Source: Solimonas soli DSM 21787 (GTDB taxonomy: Bacteria; Pseudomonadota; Gammaproteobacteria; Nevskiales; Nevskiaceae). From it: DNA of 64,000 bases. Shown one piece after another: positions 1 to 8,419 of this stretch; position 1 is the first letter of the stretch, and every line of letters begins with the position of its first letter. Made by a program: the position numbers and the translations under genes. The stretch covers positions 88,234 to 152,233 of the forward strand of contig NZ_AXDW01000015.1 in assembly GCF_000474945.1 (NCBI RefSeq), written 5' to 3'. The notes below the pieces were generated by a model. That model was not told the origin of the DNA, did not search any database, and was given only the letters and a program-made list of their open reading frames with translations.

Positions 1-140
1 CCGTTGCCATGCAGGAAATGCAGGGTCAGCGGCGGGCCGTCATGGCGGCGGCCGCGCAGCACCGGCCCGTCGCCGGCAGCGGACTGCCAGGCGGCGAGCT
101 GGAGGAAATCGCTGGGTGTGAATCGGCTGGATGCGGACAC
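1..140 (-). CDS. Alpha/beta hydrolase, N-terminal fragment
   Basis: The first 47 or so codons of a leftward gene that runs off the window. A GTG at 140-138 opens the frame, and an in-frame TAG lies five codons upstream (156-154), so this is the only likely start. The translation ends in LTLHFLHGNG; the hydrophobic strand followed by HGNG is the oxyanion-hole segment of alpha/beta hydrolases. The nucleophile, acid and histidine lie outside the window, so substrate and true length cannot be judged. It is divergent from the CysH-like gene, and the 120 bp between them must hold both promoters. Confidence 0.6.
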   Translation of the reverse strand, partial: MSASSRFTPSDFLQLAAWQSAAGDGPVLRGRRHDGPPLTLHFLHGN

Positions 141-261
141 GATCGGCGGAGCCTAGCAAAGATGGCGTCTTTTAGACGGCTTCGCCGCGATGCGGGAAAA
201 TGCGCGGACCGCCCCCATGTAGGGGCACGTGGCCATGACGGCCGCCTGCCGGAGTGTCGAG

Positions 262-885
262 ATGGCGTCGTCCGATTCTTTTGCCCTCAATCCGCAGCGC
301 CCCGGTGAAGCCCTGGCGCTGATCCGCGAGACCCTGCGCGACGGCGAGCCGGCGATCGTCACCAGCAATTTCCGCCCGTTTGCGGCCGTCATGCTGCATC
401 TGCTGACGCAGGTCCGGCCGGATATGCCGGTGATCTGGATGGACAGCGGCTACAACACCGCCGACACCTACCGGCATGCCGAGGCCCTGCGCGCGCAGCT
501 CGGCCTCAACCTGCATGTGTACGTGCCGCGCCGCACGCGCGCCCAGCGCGAGGCCCTGGAAGGCGCGCCGCCCGGCCGCGACGATCCGCGCTTCGACGCC
601 TTCGTGCGCGAGGTGAAGCTGGAACCCTTCGAGCGCGCGCTCGCCGATTTCAAGCCGAAGGTCTGGTTCAACGGCGTGCGCGCCACCGACACCGCCAAGC
701 GCGCCGAGATGCGGCCGGTCGAGCGCAATGCCGACGGCATCCTCAAGGTCGCGCCGCTGCTCGACTGGACCTCGCGCGATCTGCACCACTACCTGCAGCA
801 GCACGGCCTGCCGAACAACTGGGACTACGTCGATCCGACCAAGCCCGATCCGGCCCAGGAGTGCGGCCTGCACCTCGCCCACTGA
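262..885 (+). CDS. cysH: Phosphoadenosine phosphosulfate reductase family protein (short CysH type)
   Basis: A 207-residue cytosolic protein of the CysH family, which reduces PAPS (or APS) to sulfite with electrons from thioredoxin. It shows the family's PVIWMDSGYNTADTYR segment, a WFNGVR strand, a DWTSRDLHHYLQQHGLP helix and a C-terminal ECGLH with the catalytic Cys near residue 201. There are no CC...CxxC cysteines, so no [4Fe-4S] cluster is expected, which favours PAPS over APS. About 30 residues normally found between the HGL segment and ECGLH in E. coli CysH are missing, so this is a shortened variant. The ATG at 262 is chosen because GGAG lies 7 nt upstream; an in-frame GTG at 229 lacks such a site. 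The sulfate uptake cluster at 45-53 kb would supply its pathway. Confidence 0.85.
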   Translation: MASSDSFALNPQRPGEALALIRETLRDGEPAIVTSNFRPFAAVMLHLLTQVRPDMPVIWMDSGYNTADTYRHAEALRAQLGLNLHVYVPRRTRAQREALEGAPPGRDDPRFDAFVREVKLEPFERALADFKPKVWFNGVRATDTAKRAEMRPVERNADGILKVAPLLDWTSRDLHHYLQQHGLPNNWDYVDPTKPDPAQECGLHLAH

Positions 886-897
886 GGCGCGTCGGCC

Positions 898-1761
898 TCA
901 GTCGCGCAGGAAGGCGGCGAGCCGTTCGCCGGTCTGCTGCGGCCGGTCGAAGTGCAGCATGTGGCCGGCGCCGTCGATGACGGTTTCCTCGCGCCGCGCG
1001 AAGCAGGCGCGGCGCGCGGCGCGCTCCTCGGGCGAGAGCATGGCCATGAACGGCGAGGCGCCGCCGTCGACGAACAGCGTCGGCGCCGTGATCTGCTTCC
1101 AGATTTCCTTCGATTCGGCGGCGCGGTACAGCGCCGGCATGCTGAGGCGGTGACGCGGATCGGCGAGCAGGCGCACGCGGCCACGGCCGTCCTCGCAGCC
1201 CCAGCCGCGCGCGACGAAAAGCGCGCGCGCCTCGCTCAGCTGCGGATGCTGGACGCGCACGCGCTCGGCGAGCGCCGCGAACGAAGCGTAGGTCTTGGCG
1301 CGCATCGGCATGCGCAGTTGCCTGAGCCAGCGGCGATAGCGCTCCGGCGCCTGCTCCGGCGCGGCGTCGGGTGAGGCGAGGCCGTCGATGACCACGAGCT
1401 TTTCGACGCGCGACGGCTTCAGGCCGGCATAGAGGCTGACGATCTGCGCGCCCATGCTGTGCCCGACCAGGCGGATCGGCGCGTCGGTGCCGGCGTAGTG
1501 ATCGACGAGCGCGTCGAGGTCGGCGACGTAATCGGCGAACCAGTAGCCGTCGGCCGGCCACTCCGTGTAGCCGAGCCCGCGCCAGTCGGGCGCGACCACC
1601 TGGCACGCGTCGAGCAGAGGCTGCACCAGATTCTCGAAGGTCGCCGAGGCGTCGAGCAGGCCATGGCCGAGGATCAGCAGTGGCTTGTCCGGGGCGCCCC
1701 AGCGGCGCACGTGATAGCGCAGGCCGCGGATGCGGACGAAGTCGGAACGGCTGGTCGGCAC
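898..1761 (-). CDS. Alpha/beta hydrolase
   Basis: About 287 residues with the classic hydrolase layout: an LGHG oxyanion segment near residue 31, the nucleophile elbow VGHSMGA with Ser near 102, and the catalytic His in DGAGHMLHF near 267. Cap-region Trp and Arg residues suggest a small hydrophobic ester or epoxide-type substrate, but this cannot be named. The frame is open to 1869, but the GTG at 1761 is preferred because a TATACT element (1795-1790) and the start of the divergent transglutaminase gene at 1868 lie inside any longer version. The gene ends 12 bp from the stop of the CysH-like gene and converges with it. Confidence 0.8.
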   Translation of the reverse strand: MPTSRSDFVRIRGLRYHVRRWGAPDKPLLILGHGLLDASATFENLVQPLLDACQVVAPDWRGLGYTEWPADGYWFADYVADLDALVDHYAGTDAPIRLVGHSMGAQIVSLYAGLKPSRVEKLVVIDGLASPDAAPEQAPERYRRWLRQLRMPMRAKTYASFAALAERVRVQHPQLSEARALFVARGWGCEDGRGRVRLLADPRHRLSMPALYRAAESKEIWKQITAPTLFVDGGASPFMAMLSPEERAARRACFARREETVIDGAGHMLHFDRPQQTGERLAAFLRD

Positions 1762-1789
1762 GGGGGCTTCACATGGAGAATGGCACGAC

Positions 1790-1795
1790 AGTATA
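1790..1795 (-). promoter_or_regulatory. Probable -10 element of the hydrolase gene
   Basis: On the minus strand the sequence reads TATACT, five of six bases of the sigma-70 -10 consensus, about 30 nt upstream of the chosen GTG. No good -35 is visible at 16-18 bp, so the call rests on the -10 and its position between divergent genes. Confidence 0.35.
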
Positions 1796-1867
1796 AAGTC
1801 GCGCGATGCGAGGTCCGATGGCATCGCTTTTGCCAGCAGATATCGCCGAAACCGGGACCTCAGCCGC

Positions 1868-4800
1868 ATGTCGATCCACGCCGCCCTGCATCACCAGACG
1901 GTTTACCGCTACGACCGCCGGGTCTCGCTGTCGCCGCAGCTGATCCGCCTGCGCCCGGCGCCGCACGCGCGCACCGAGATTCTCGGCTACTCGCTGAAGG
2001 TGTCGCCCGATCCGCACTTCCTCAACTGGCAGCAGGACCCGTTCGGCAACTGGCAGGCGCGCGTCGTGTTTCCGGAGAAGGTGACGGAATTCAGCGTCAC
2101 CGTCGATCTGGTCGCCAATCTCTCCGTCATCAACCCGTTCGACTTCTTCGTCGAGGGCTATGCGCAGTCGTTTCCCTTCGACTACGAGCCGGGCCTCAAG
2201 GCGGAGCTGGCGCCTTACCTGCAGCCGCAGGCCGCCGGACCGCTGCTCGCGCAATACCTCGCCGCGGTACCGCGCGAAGCGAAGTCGACGATCGACTTCA
2301 TCGTCGAACTCAATCGCCAGCTGCAGCAGCACATCGGCTATCTGATCCGCATGGAACCCGGCGTGCAGGCGCCGGAGGAAACGCTTGAGAAGCGTTCCGG
2401 CTCCTGCCGCGACTCGTCGTGGCTGCTCGTGCAGCTGCTGCGCCAGCTGGGACTCGCGGCGCGTTTCGTGTCCGGCTATCTCATCCAGCTCAAGCCGGAC
2501 GTCAAGCCGCTGGAAGGCCCGGCGGGAGCCGCCGAGGACTTCACCGATCTGCACGCCTGGGCCGAGGTGTACATTCCCGGCGCCGGCTGGCTCGGCCTCG
2601 ACCCGACCTCCGGCCTGTTCGCCGGCGAGGGGCACATTCCGCTGTCGGCGACGCCGGAACCGTCCTCGGCGGCACCGATCACCGGCCTCGTCGACGAGTG
2701 CGAAGTCAGCTTCGGCCACGACATGCAGGTCACGCGCATCTTCGAGACGCCGCGCGTCACCAAGCCGTACAGCGACGAGCAATGGCAGGCGATCGACGCG
2801 CTCGGCGAGCGCGTCGACCATCAGCTGCGCGTCGACGACGTGCGCCTCACCATGGGCGGCGAGCCGACCTTCGTCGCGGTCGATGATCCGCAGGGCGAGG
2901 AATGGAACACCTCGGCGGTCGGTCCGACCAAGGCCAACCGCGCGCTCGATCTGGCGCTGCGCCTGCGCGAGCACTACGCGCCGCAGGGCCTGCTCACGTA
3001 TGGCCAGGGCAAGTGGTATCCCGGTGAATCATTGCCGCGCTGGGTCTACAGCCTGTACTGGCGCCGCGACGGCGCGCCACTGTGGCGCGCGCCGGTGGTG
3101 AAGCCCGACCAGGCGCGGCCGCCGACGCTGCTGCAGGCCAACCAGTTCATGCTCGCGCTCGCCGAGCGGCTGGAGGTCGATCCGCGCAACGTCATCGAGG
3201 CCTACGAGGACGCGCTGCACTACATGGTTCGCGAGCGCAAGCTGCCGATCAATGTCGATCCGACCGACAGCCGTCTCAAGGATCCGGAAGAGCGCGCGCG
3301 TCTGACGCAGGTCTTCGAGCGCGGCCTCGGCACGCCGCGCGGCTATGCGCTGCCGGTGCAGCGCTGGCAGGCCGCCGCGCGCTGGATGAGCGAGCGCTGG
3401 CTGCTGCGCACCGGCAAGCTGTTCCTGCTGCCCGGCGATTCGCCGATCGGCCTGCGTCTGCCGCTCGAATCGCTGCCGGCGGTGCCGGGCGCCGCCGTGC
3501 CGGTGAGCTATCCGGTCGATCCTTACGCCTTGGCGGAGACGCTGCCGGGCGCGGATCCGCGCCGCCAGCCGTTTCTGCAGCTGCGGGGGCGCGAGGAGCC
3601 GCAGCGCCGCGTCGCGGGCCAGAAATGGCGGCCCGAGCAGCCGCCGGCGCAGCGTTCGAGCAGCGCTTTCCTGAACGGCACCAATGTGCGCACGGCCATC
3701 ACCGTCGAGCCGCGCGAAGGTTGGATCAATGTCTTCCTGCCGCCGGTCGGACGCACCGAGGATTTCCTCGATCTGGTCGCGGCGATCGAGGACGTCGCCG
3801 CCGAGACCGCGCTGCCGGTGCGCATCGAAGGCTACGCGCCGCCGCACGATCCGCGTCTCGAGATTCTCAAGATCACGCCCGACCCCGGCGTCATCGAGGT
3901 CAATGTGCAGCCGGCCCGCTCCTGGCAGGAATTGCGCGACAACACGATCACCCTCTACGACACCGCCTTCCAGGCGCGGCTGTCGACCGAGAAGTTCCTG
4001 ATCGACGGCCGCGCCGTCGGCACCGGCGGCGGCAATCATGTGGTCGTCGGCGGCGCGCGCACCCAGGATTCGCCGTTCCTGCGCCGGCCGGACGTGCTCG
4101 GCAGCATGATCCGCTACTGGCAGAACCACCCCTCGCTCTCGTATCTGTTCTCCGGTCTGTTCATCGGCCCGACCTCGCAGCATCCGCGCGTCGACGAGGC
4201 GCGCGACACGCAGCTCTACGAGCTGGAGATCGCGCTCGCGCAGCTGCCGGCCAAGGGCTGGAACGTGCCGCACTGGATCGTCGATCGCACCCTGCGCAAC
4301 CTGCTCGTCGATCTGACCGGCAACACGCATCGCGCCGAGTTCTGCATCGACAAGCTGTACTCGCCGGACGGCCCGACGGGTCGACTCGGTCTCGTCGAGT
4401 TGCGCGGCTTCGAGATGCCGCCGCATGCGCGCATGAGTCTCGTGCAGCAGCTGCTGGTCCGCGCGCTGATCGCCTGGTTCTGGCGCGAGCCGTACACGCG
4501 GCCGCTGATCCGCTGGGGCACGCAGCTGCACGACCGCTGGATGCTGCCCTACGACAACTGGCGCGATCTCGGCGAGGTCATCGCCGATCTCAACCGCGCC
4601 GGCCTCGCCTTCGAGCACGACTGGTTCGCGCCGCACTTCGAGTTCCGCTTCCCGCGCCATGGCGCATTCCGCTACGAGGACATCGAGATCGAGCTGCGCC
4701 ACGCGCTCGAGCCCTGGCCGGTGCTCGGCGAGGAGCCCGGCGCCGGCGGCACGACGCGCTACGTCGATTCCTCGGTCGAACGTCTGCAGATCAAGGCGAA

Positions 4801-5200
4801 GAACCTGGTGCCGGGCCGACACGTCGTCGCCTGCAACGGCCGTCCACTGCCGATGCGGGAAACCTTGGCTTCCGGTGGTGTCCGCGGCGAGAGCGTGGCC
4901 GGCGTGCGCTACCGCGCCTGGCAGCCATACGCCTGCCTGCATCCTGCGATCGGCGTGCACACGCCGCTGGTGTTCGACCTCTACGACACCTGGACGGGCC
5001 GTGCGCTCGCCGGCTGCACGTATCACGTCGCGCATCCGGCGGGTCGCAACTACGACACCTATCCGGTCAACGCTTTCGAAGCCGAGGCGCGGCGCATTGC
5101 GCGCTTCGAGGCGATCGGCCACACGCCGGGCCGCTACGTGCTCGGCAGCGCCAGCCCGAATCCGGACTTTCCGGCGACGCTCGACCTGCGCCGGCCCTGA
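1868..5200 (+). CDS. Transglutaminase-like protein with C-terminal DUF2126 domain
   Basis: An 1110-residue protein of the large bacterial transglutaminase family. Residues 3-85 form the N-terminal beta domain (HQTVYRY start typical of Bact_transglu_N), about 150-260 the cysteine protease-like core with Cys near 180 in SGSCRDSS, His near 228 in DLHAWAEV and Asp near 245 in GLDPTSG, and about 350-1105 the DUF2126 region. No signal peptide is visible, so it is probably cytosolic. The family is often encoded beside alpha-E and circularly permuted ATP-grasp proteins in predicted peptide-synthesis operons; none of those partners is adjacent here. The start at 1868 matches the family N-terminus; upstream codons in this frame overlap the divergent hydrolase. 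Function is unproven. Confidence 0.9.
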   Translation: MSIHAALHHQTVYRYDRRVSLSPQLIRLRPAPHARTEILGYSLKVSPDPHFLNWQQDPFGNWQARVVFPEKVTEFSVTVDLVANLSVINPFDFFVEGYAQSFPFDYEPGLKAELAPYLQPQAAGPLLAQYLAAVPREAKSTIDFIVELNRQLQQHIGYLIRMEPGVQAPEETLEKRSGSCRDSSWLLVQLLRQLGLAARFVSGYLIQLKPDVKPLEGPAGAAEDFTDLHAWAEVYIPGAGWLGLDPTSGLFAGEGHIPLSATPEPSSAAPITGLVDECEVSFGHDMQVTRIFETPRVTKPYSDEQWQAIDALGERVDHQLRVDDVRLTMGGEPTFVAVDDPQGEEWNTSAVGPTKANRALDLALRLREHYAPQGLLTYGQGKWYPGESLPRWVYSLYWRRDGAPLWRAPVVKPDQARPPTLLQANQFMLALAERLEVDPRNVIEAYEDALHYMVRERKLPINVDPTDSRLKDPEERARLTQVFERGLGTPRGYALPVQRWQAAARWMSERWLLRTGKLFLLPGDSPIGLRLPLESLPAVPGAAVPVSYPVDPYALAETLPGADPRRQPFLQLRGREEPQRRVAGQKWRPEQPPAQRSSSAFLNGTNVRTAITVEPREGWINVFLPPVGRTEDFLDLVAAIEDVAAETALPVRIEGYAPPHDPRLEILKITPDPGVIEVNVQPARSWQELRDNTITLYDTAFQARLSTEKFLIDGRAVGTGGGNHVVVGGARTQDSPFLRRPDVLGSMIRYWQNHPSLSYLFSGLFIGPTSQHPRVDEARDTQLYELEIALAQLPAKGWNVPHWIVDRTLRNLLVDLTGNTHRAEFCIDKLYSPDGPTGRLGLVELRGFEMPPHARMSLVQQLLVRALIAWFWREPYTRPLIRWGTQLHDRWMLPYDNWRDLGEVIADLNRAGLAFEHDWFAPHFEFRFPRHGAFRYEDIEIELRHALEPWPVLGEEPGAGGTTRYVDSSVERLQIKAKNLVPGRHVVACNGRPLPMRETLASGGVRGESVAGVRYRAWQPYACLHPAIGVHTPLVFDLYDTWTGRALAGCTYHVAHPAGRNYDTYPVNAFEAEARRIARFEAIGHTPGRYVLGSASPNPDFPATLDLRRP

Positions 5201-5206
5201 ACCGCG

Positions 5207-5713
5207 TCAGCGCAGGGGAAGGGAAGACGTGAAGCCGCTGTCCGGAAAGGGCAGGCTCAGCGTCGTCATCGGCGTGACGTAGGATTTCGCCACTTTCCAG
5301 CGGCCGTCCTCGATCACATAGGTGTCGCGATATTCCATCGACAGCTGCGTGATGGTCTTGTCCTGGTTGTTGATCTGCACGAACCACAGGGTCCACTCGC
5401 CGGTCGCCGTGTGCTCGTCGAGCACTTCGATCACCGGCTGCAGGCCGTGATGGATGTCGTGCACGAGCCAGGCCTTCTTCTCGGTCGTCGCACAGCCGAT
5501 GCGCTCGAACACTTCGACCAGCGGCTCGCGATCACTGAACTTGCCGAGCACGCCGTAATCGAGATCGGCCCCGTGCCTGACGAAGCATTCGCGGAACGCA
5601 ACCGGATCCTTGCGGTCGCAGGCACGCCAATAGCGATACTTCAACTGCTCGATCTCGCGAATGGCTTCGAGGCGCTGCACGCGCCGCGTCAGTTCGGCGA
5701 TGTCGGTGCTCAT
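5207..5713 (-). CDS. SnoaL/NTF2-like nuclear transport factor 2 family protein
   Basis: 168 residues of the NTF2-like cone fold. The N-terminal helix EIEQLKYRYWRACDRKD and the later GEWTLWF and YRDTYVIEDGRWKV strands are typical of SnoaL-4 proteins, which serve as small-molecule isomerases, dehydratases or ring-hydroxylating dioxygenase beta-like folds. The start at 5713 has AGGAG 7 nt upstream. The gene converges with the transglutaminase gene, 6 bp apart. Catalytic residues vary widely in this family and no substrate can be assigned. Confidence 0.85.
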   Translation of the reverse strand: MSTDIAELTRRVQRLEAIREIEQLKYRYWRACDRKDPVAFRECFVRHGADLDYGVLGKFSDREPLVEVFERIGCATTEKKAWLVHDIHHGLQPVIEVLDEHTATGEWTLWFVQINNQDKTITQLSMEYRDTYVIEDGRWKVAKSYVTPMTTLSLPFPDSGFTSSLPLR

Positions 5714-5864
5714 CCGGATTCTCCTGATTGTGATCGATGCCGGGGTTGACCATGACCATAGCGGCGCGTGGTCCAGCCGTGCCAAGTCCGAATGGACGAC
5801 CGTGAGCGATCCCGGGCCGGCCGACGATTTAGATTTTCTAACGGGTGAGCCCAATAAAAATCAA

Positions 5865-5893
5865 TTGTTGCGGCGCAGCAACCGCGCTTTAAT
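5865..5893 (+). promoter_or_regulatory. Sigma-70-like promoter in an intergenic region
   Basis: TTGTTG (5865-5870) and TTTAAT (5888-5893) are separated by 17 bp, preceded by an A/T-rich stretch that could act as an UP element. There is no ORF directly downstream; the next landmark is a strong terminator 83 bp later, so the promoter most likely drives a small RNA. Confidence 0.45.
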
Positions 5894-5899
5894 ACACCC

Positions 5900-6004
5900 A
5901 CACCAACGGTCGATGCCTCGAAACGAAGCTCCCGGCGGTACCAGTCTCCTCCAGATCCCGCTCAGGGGTCTCTTTAAAGCCACCGTCACCGGTGGCTTTT
6001 TTTT
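5900..6004 (+). ncRNA. Candidate small RNA, about 105 nt, family unknown
   Basis: Inferred from a 17-bp-spaced promoter (5865-5893) followed by a near-perfect intrinsic terminator (5976-6004), with no open reading frame that fits between them and no upstream plus-strand gene that would need this terminator. The stretch 5920-5970 has several pyrimidine-rich CTCC and GGGGTCTC patches that could be unpaired. It does not resemble 6S, 4.5S, tmRNA or RNase P RNA. It lies between the SnoaL-like gene and the iron trio; an origin as a 5' leader of the iron genes is unlikely because of the terminator. Confidence 0.4.
5976..6004 (+). terminator. Rho-independent terminator
   Basis: A 10-bp perfect stem AAAGCCACCG/CGGTGGCTTT (5976-5985 and 5990-5999) with a TCAC loop, followed by further T residues to 6004. 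The stem and U-tract are oriented for plus-strand transcription. It would end the candidate small RNA. Confidence 0.85.
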
Positions 6005-6146
6005 ATCCCGAATTCGGCCCTTACGTCCGGCGTGTGCATTGGCGGCGGCGGAGTCCCGGTCTTGCCGACGTCCGGCCTGGAAGGGCGAGGGCGGCGATCG
6101 GGCGGAGAAAACGTACTAAACGGTAGCCGGGGCGTTCGACGCAGGC

Positions 6147-6171
6147 ATTGAAATCGAGAATCGATCTCAAT
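6147..6171. promoter_or_regulatory. Fur-box-like palindrome
   Basis: A 25-bp near-palindrome starting ATTGA and ending TCAAT; 20 of 24 non-central positions are symmetrical. Its inner 19 bp match 12 positions of the GATAATGATAATCATTATC Fur consensus. It lies 40 bp before the first gene of a PepSY/DUF3325 membrane gene group that is typically iron-regulated, so Fur repression is the natural reading. Confidence 0.55.
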
Positions 6172-6210
6172 AAACTTCGGCGACGTCGTCCGCCAGAGAG
6201 TGCCGCAAGC

Positions 6211-6519
6211 ATGTCGCTCGCCATGTCGCAGACCGAAGCCTTGCCATCGTCGCGGTGCCTTGCGTGGTGGCGCGGCATGCTCGCCGGTCCGCTGTCCTTC
6301 GTGACCGCCGCCTTGATCATGCTCGGCAGCACGGTGTGGCTGCCGTCGGGTCGCGCGCAGATCGACAATCTCGTCCTGCCGATCGTGCTTTTCCCACTGA
6401 TCTGGACGGCGCTCTTTCTTTACGCATTGCTGGCCAGGCGGCTGACGCGCGCCTATGCGGTCGTCGGCGTGCTCGGCGGCGTGAACGCGGCGCTGGTCGC
6501 CGCGCGCCTGTGGGCCTGA
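6211..6519 (+). CDS. Small membrane protein, DUF3649-like iron-uptake accessory
   Basis: 102 residues from the ATG at 6211; a longer TTG-start version would begin inside the Fur-box palindrome and is rejected. Three hydrophobic segments are visible (about residues 20-45, 55-75 and 82-100). Size, topology and position before PepSY and DUF3325 genes match the DUF3649 proteins found in siderophore or TonB-linked iron loci; I recognise it by context more than by sequence. It is separated by 4 bp from the PepSY gene, so the three genes form an operon. No TonB receptor is next to it in this window. Confidence 0.65.
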   Translation: MSLAMSQTEALPSSRCLAWWRGMLAGPLSFVTAALIMLGSTVWLPSGRAQIDNLVLPIVLFPLIWTALFLYALLARRLTRAYAVVGVLGGVNAALVAARLWA

Positions 6520-6523
6520 CGCA

Positions 6524-8122
6524 ATGGTCAGGCTGCCGCAAAACGAGACGAAGAAACTGCTGGCCATTCACGGCTGGTCCGGTGTGCTTCTGGGCCTGCT
6601 GCTCTACGCCGTGATCTGCACCGGGGTCGCCGCCGTCTTCGAGGACGAGATCAAGGACTGGTCGAGCGCGCTGCCGACGCGCACCGAGGCCGAATTCCCG
6701 CTCGGCCTCGATGCGGCGATGCGCCGCCTCGCCTCGGAGACCGATGCGTACTTCCTGCACGACCTGTCGATCTGGCCGGCCGGCGGCGGCCGCCTCAACC
6801 TGCTGTTCCACGTGCACGAGACCGATGCCAGGGGCAGGCCGATCGAGCGCGGTGTCGAGTATGAAGTCGACGGCAACACGATGCGGACGGTGGCGCGCCG
6901 CGAAGGCGTGCTCGATGACATCGGCGGCGAACGGCGGTCGAGCGCGCTCGCCGATTTTCTCGTCGATCTGCACGTGCGCCTGCACCTGCCGAATCCCTAT
7001 GGTCTGTTCCTGACCGGCGTGCTCGGCCTAGTGATGATGATTGCCGCCGTCACCGGCTTTCTGGTCCATCGCCACCTGATCAAAGAGCTGTTCACGCTGC
7101 GCCGGCGCCGCGACCAGCTGCTGACCGCGCGCGACGTGCACGTCGTCGCCGGCGCCTGGAACCTGCCGTTCGCCTTCATCCTCGCCTTCACCGGCAGCTT
7201 CTTCAGCTTCGCGAGCGCCTTCGCCCTGCCGGCGATGGCCATGGTCGCCTTCGGCGGCGACCAGGCGAAAATGTTCGAGACACTCATCGGCAAGGCCGTG
7301 CCGGAGGACGCGCGCGCGGCCACGCCGGCCGATCTCGACGCGGTGCTGCGCGACGTTCGCGGGCGCGCCGGCGAGGAGCCTTACTTCATCAGCTTCGAGC
7401 ACTACGGACGTGCCGACGGCGTGATCACGCTGTTCATGGAACCCCGGCAGGGCGAGCTGACGCCGATCACTTATCTCTACTCGGGTGCGAACGGTGCCTT
7501 CCTGCAGGACAAGCCGCTGCTCGGCCTCGCGCCTTCGTTCGGCGGGCAGGTGTATGCCTTGATCGGGCCGCTGCACTTCGGCAATTTCGCCGGGCCGTTG
7601 TCGAAGACGGTGTGGTTCGCGCTCGGCTTCGCCGGCGCCTACGTCACCCTGACCGGCATGCTGCTGTGGACGCAGCGCCGCGCCGAGCAGCGTGCGTGGC
7701 GGCGCATGGGCGCGGTGGTGCACTGGGTCGGCTACGGCTTGCCGCTGGCCTTGCTCGCCTGTCCTTACGGTTATTTCATCGCCCTGGCCAGCGGTGCCGA
7801 CGCGATTTCCGCACAGGCCGTGGCTTTCCTCGGCACGGCGGCGCTGGCGCTGATCGTCGTGCTGCTCTTGCGCCGCCATGACGCGATCCGGCGCGCCGCG
7901 CTGTTCGCCGGCGCGGCCGCGATGCTGGCCATGCCGCTGGTGCGCCTCGCCGCCGGCGGGCTCGGCTGGCCGGCGGCGCTGCGTGCCGGCATCGCCGTCG
8001 TGCCGGCAGTCGATCTGGCGCTGCTGTTCGCGGGGCTCGTCTGCCTTGTCCTGGTCCGGCGTGGTTTTGCGCGGCCGCAGAGCGCGGCGCTGCCCGACGC
8101 CGATCTGCCGGAGACGGCATGA
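6524..8122 (+). CDS. PepSY-associated transmembrane protein
   Basis: 532 residues. It starts with KLLAIHGWSGVLLGLLLYAV, the N-terminal helix typical of PepSY_TM proteins, followed by a large periplasmic domain, a second helix near residues 165-185, a periplasmic region ending in GPLHFGNFAGPL, and several C-terminal helices (about residues 360-520). Family members sit in the inner membrane in iron and siderophore loci and some act as ferric-siderophore or heme-linked reductases; conserved His residues in the helices (HGWSG, HLIKE, HFGNF) agree with that. It is the middle gene of the Fur-box operon and overlaps the DUF3325 gene by 4 bp (ATGA). Confidence 0.85.
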   Translation: MVRLPQNETKKLLAIHGWSGVLLGLLLYAVICTGVAAVFEDEIKDWSSALPTRTEAEFPLGLDAAMRRLASETDAYFLHDLSIWPAGGGRLNLLFHVHETDARGRPIERGVEYEVDGNTMRTVARREGVLDDIGGERRSSALADFLVDLHVRLHLPNPYGLFLTGVLGLVMMIAAVTGFLVHRHLIKELFTLRRRRDQLLTARDVHVVAGAWNLPFAFILAFTGSFFSFASAFALPAMAMVAFGGDQAKMFETLIGKAVPEDARAATPADLDAVLRDVRGRAGEEPYFISFEHYGRADGVITLFMEPRQGELTPITYLYSGANGAFLQDKPLLGLAPSFGGQVYALIGPLHFGNFAGPLSKTVWFALGFAGAYVTLTGMLLWTQRRAEQRAWRRMGAVVHWVGYGLPLALLACPYGYFIALASGADAISAQAVAFLGTAALALIVVLLLRRHDAIRRAALFAGAAAMLAMPLVRLAAGGLGWPAALRAGIAVVPAVDLALLFAGLVCLVLVRRGFARPQSAALPDADLPETA

Positions 8123-8412
8123 GCATCGCGATCCTGCTGGCGATCGTCGTCAGCGCCGTGGCGCTGTTGCTGCTCGGCCGGCGCGATCCGAAGCGTCTGC
8201 GCGCCGCCGTTTCGTCGTCGCTCGCGCCGCACACGCCCGCGCAGCGTCGCGCGCTGGCGGCGCTCGCACTGGCGCCCGGCGCGCTGCTCGCGTGCGCCGG
8301 CCAGGCCGCCGGCTTCGTCATCTGGCTCGGCGCCGCCGTCGCGCTGGGCTGGCTGCTGACGCAGATGCTGGCCGTCGGCGGCCGTGCGCGGCGCGCGCAC
8401 GACGCCGTCTGA
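8119..8412 (+). CDS. DUF3325 domain protein
   Basis: 97 residues with three predicted membrane helices; the middle of the protein reads PKRLRAAV and PAQRRALAALALAPGA, the pattern of DUF3325 proteins that follow PepSY membrane proteins in iron-uptake loci. Its ATG overlaps the PepSY stop (ATGA), implying translational coupling. Function is unknown in the family. Confidence 0.75.
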   Translation: MSIAILLAIVVSAVALLLLGRRDPKRLRAAVSSSLAPHTPAQRRALAALALAPGALLACAGQAAGFVIWLGAAVALGWLLTQMLAVGGRARRAHDAV

Positions 8413-8419
8413 ACGCGTC

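Noticed and set aside
3082..5232. A 716-codon alternative frame within the transglutaminase gene
   Set aside because: Arg/Ala-rich translation without motifs; the main frame carries the conserved domains through the whole stretch.
6148..6519. A longer, TTG-started version of the first iron-operon gene
   Set aside because: The start would lie inside the Fur-box palindrome and has no RBS; the ATG at 6211 fits better.
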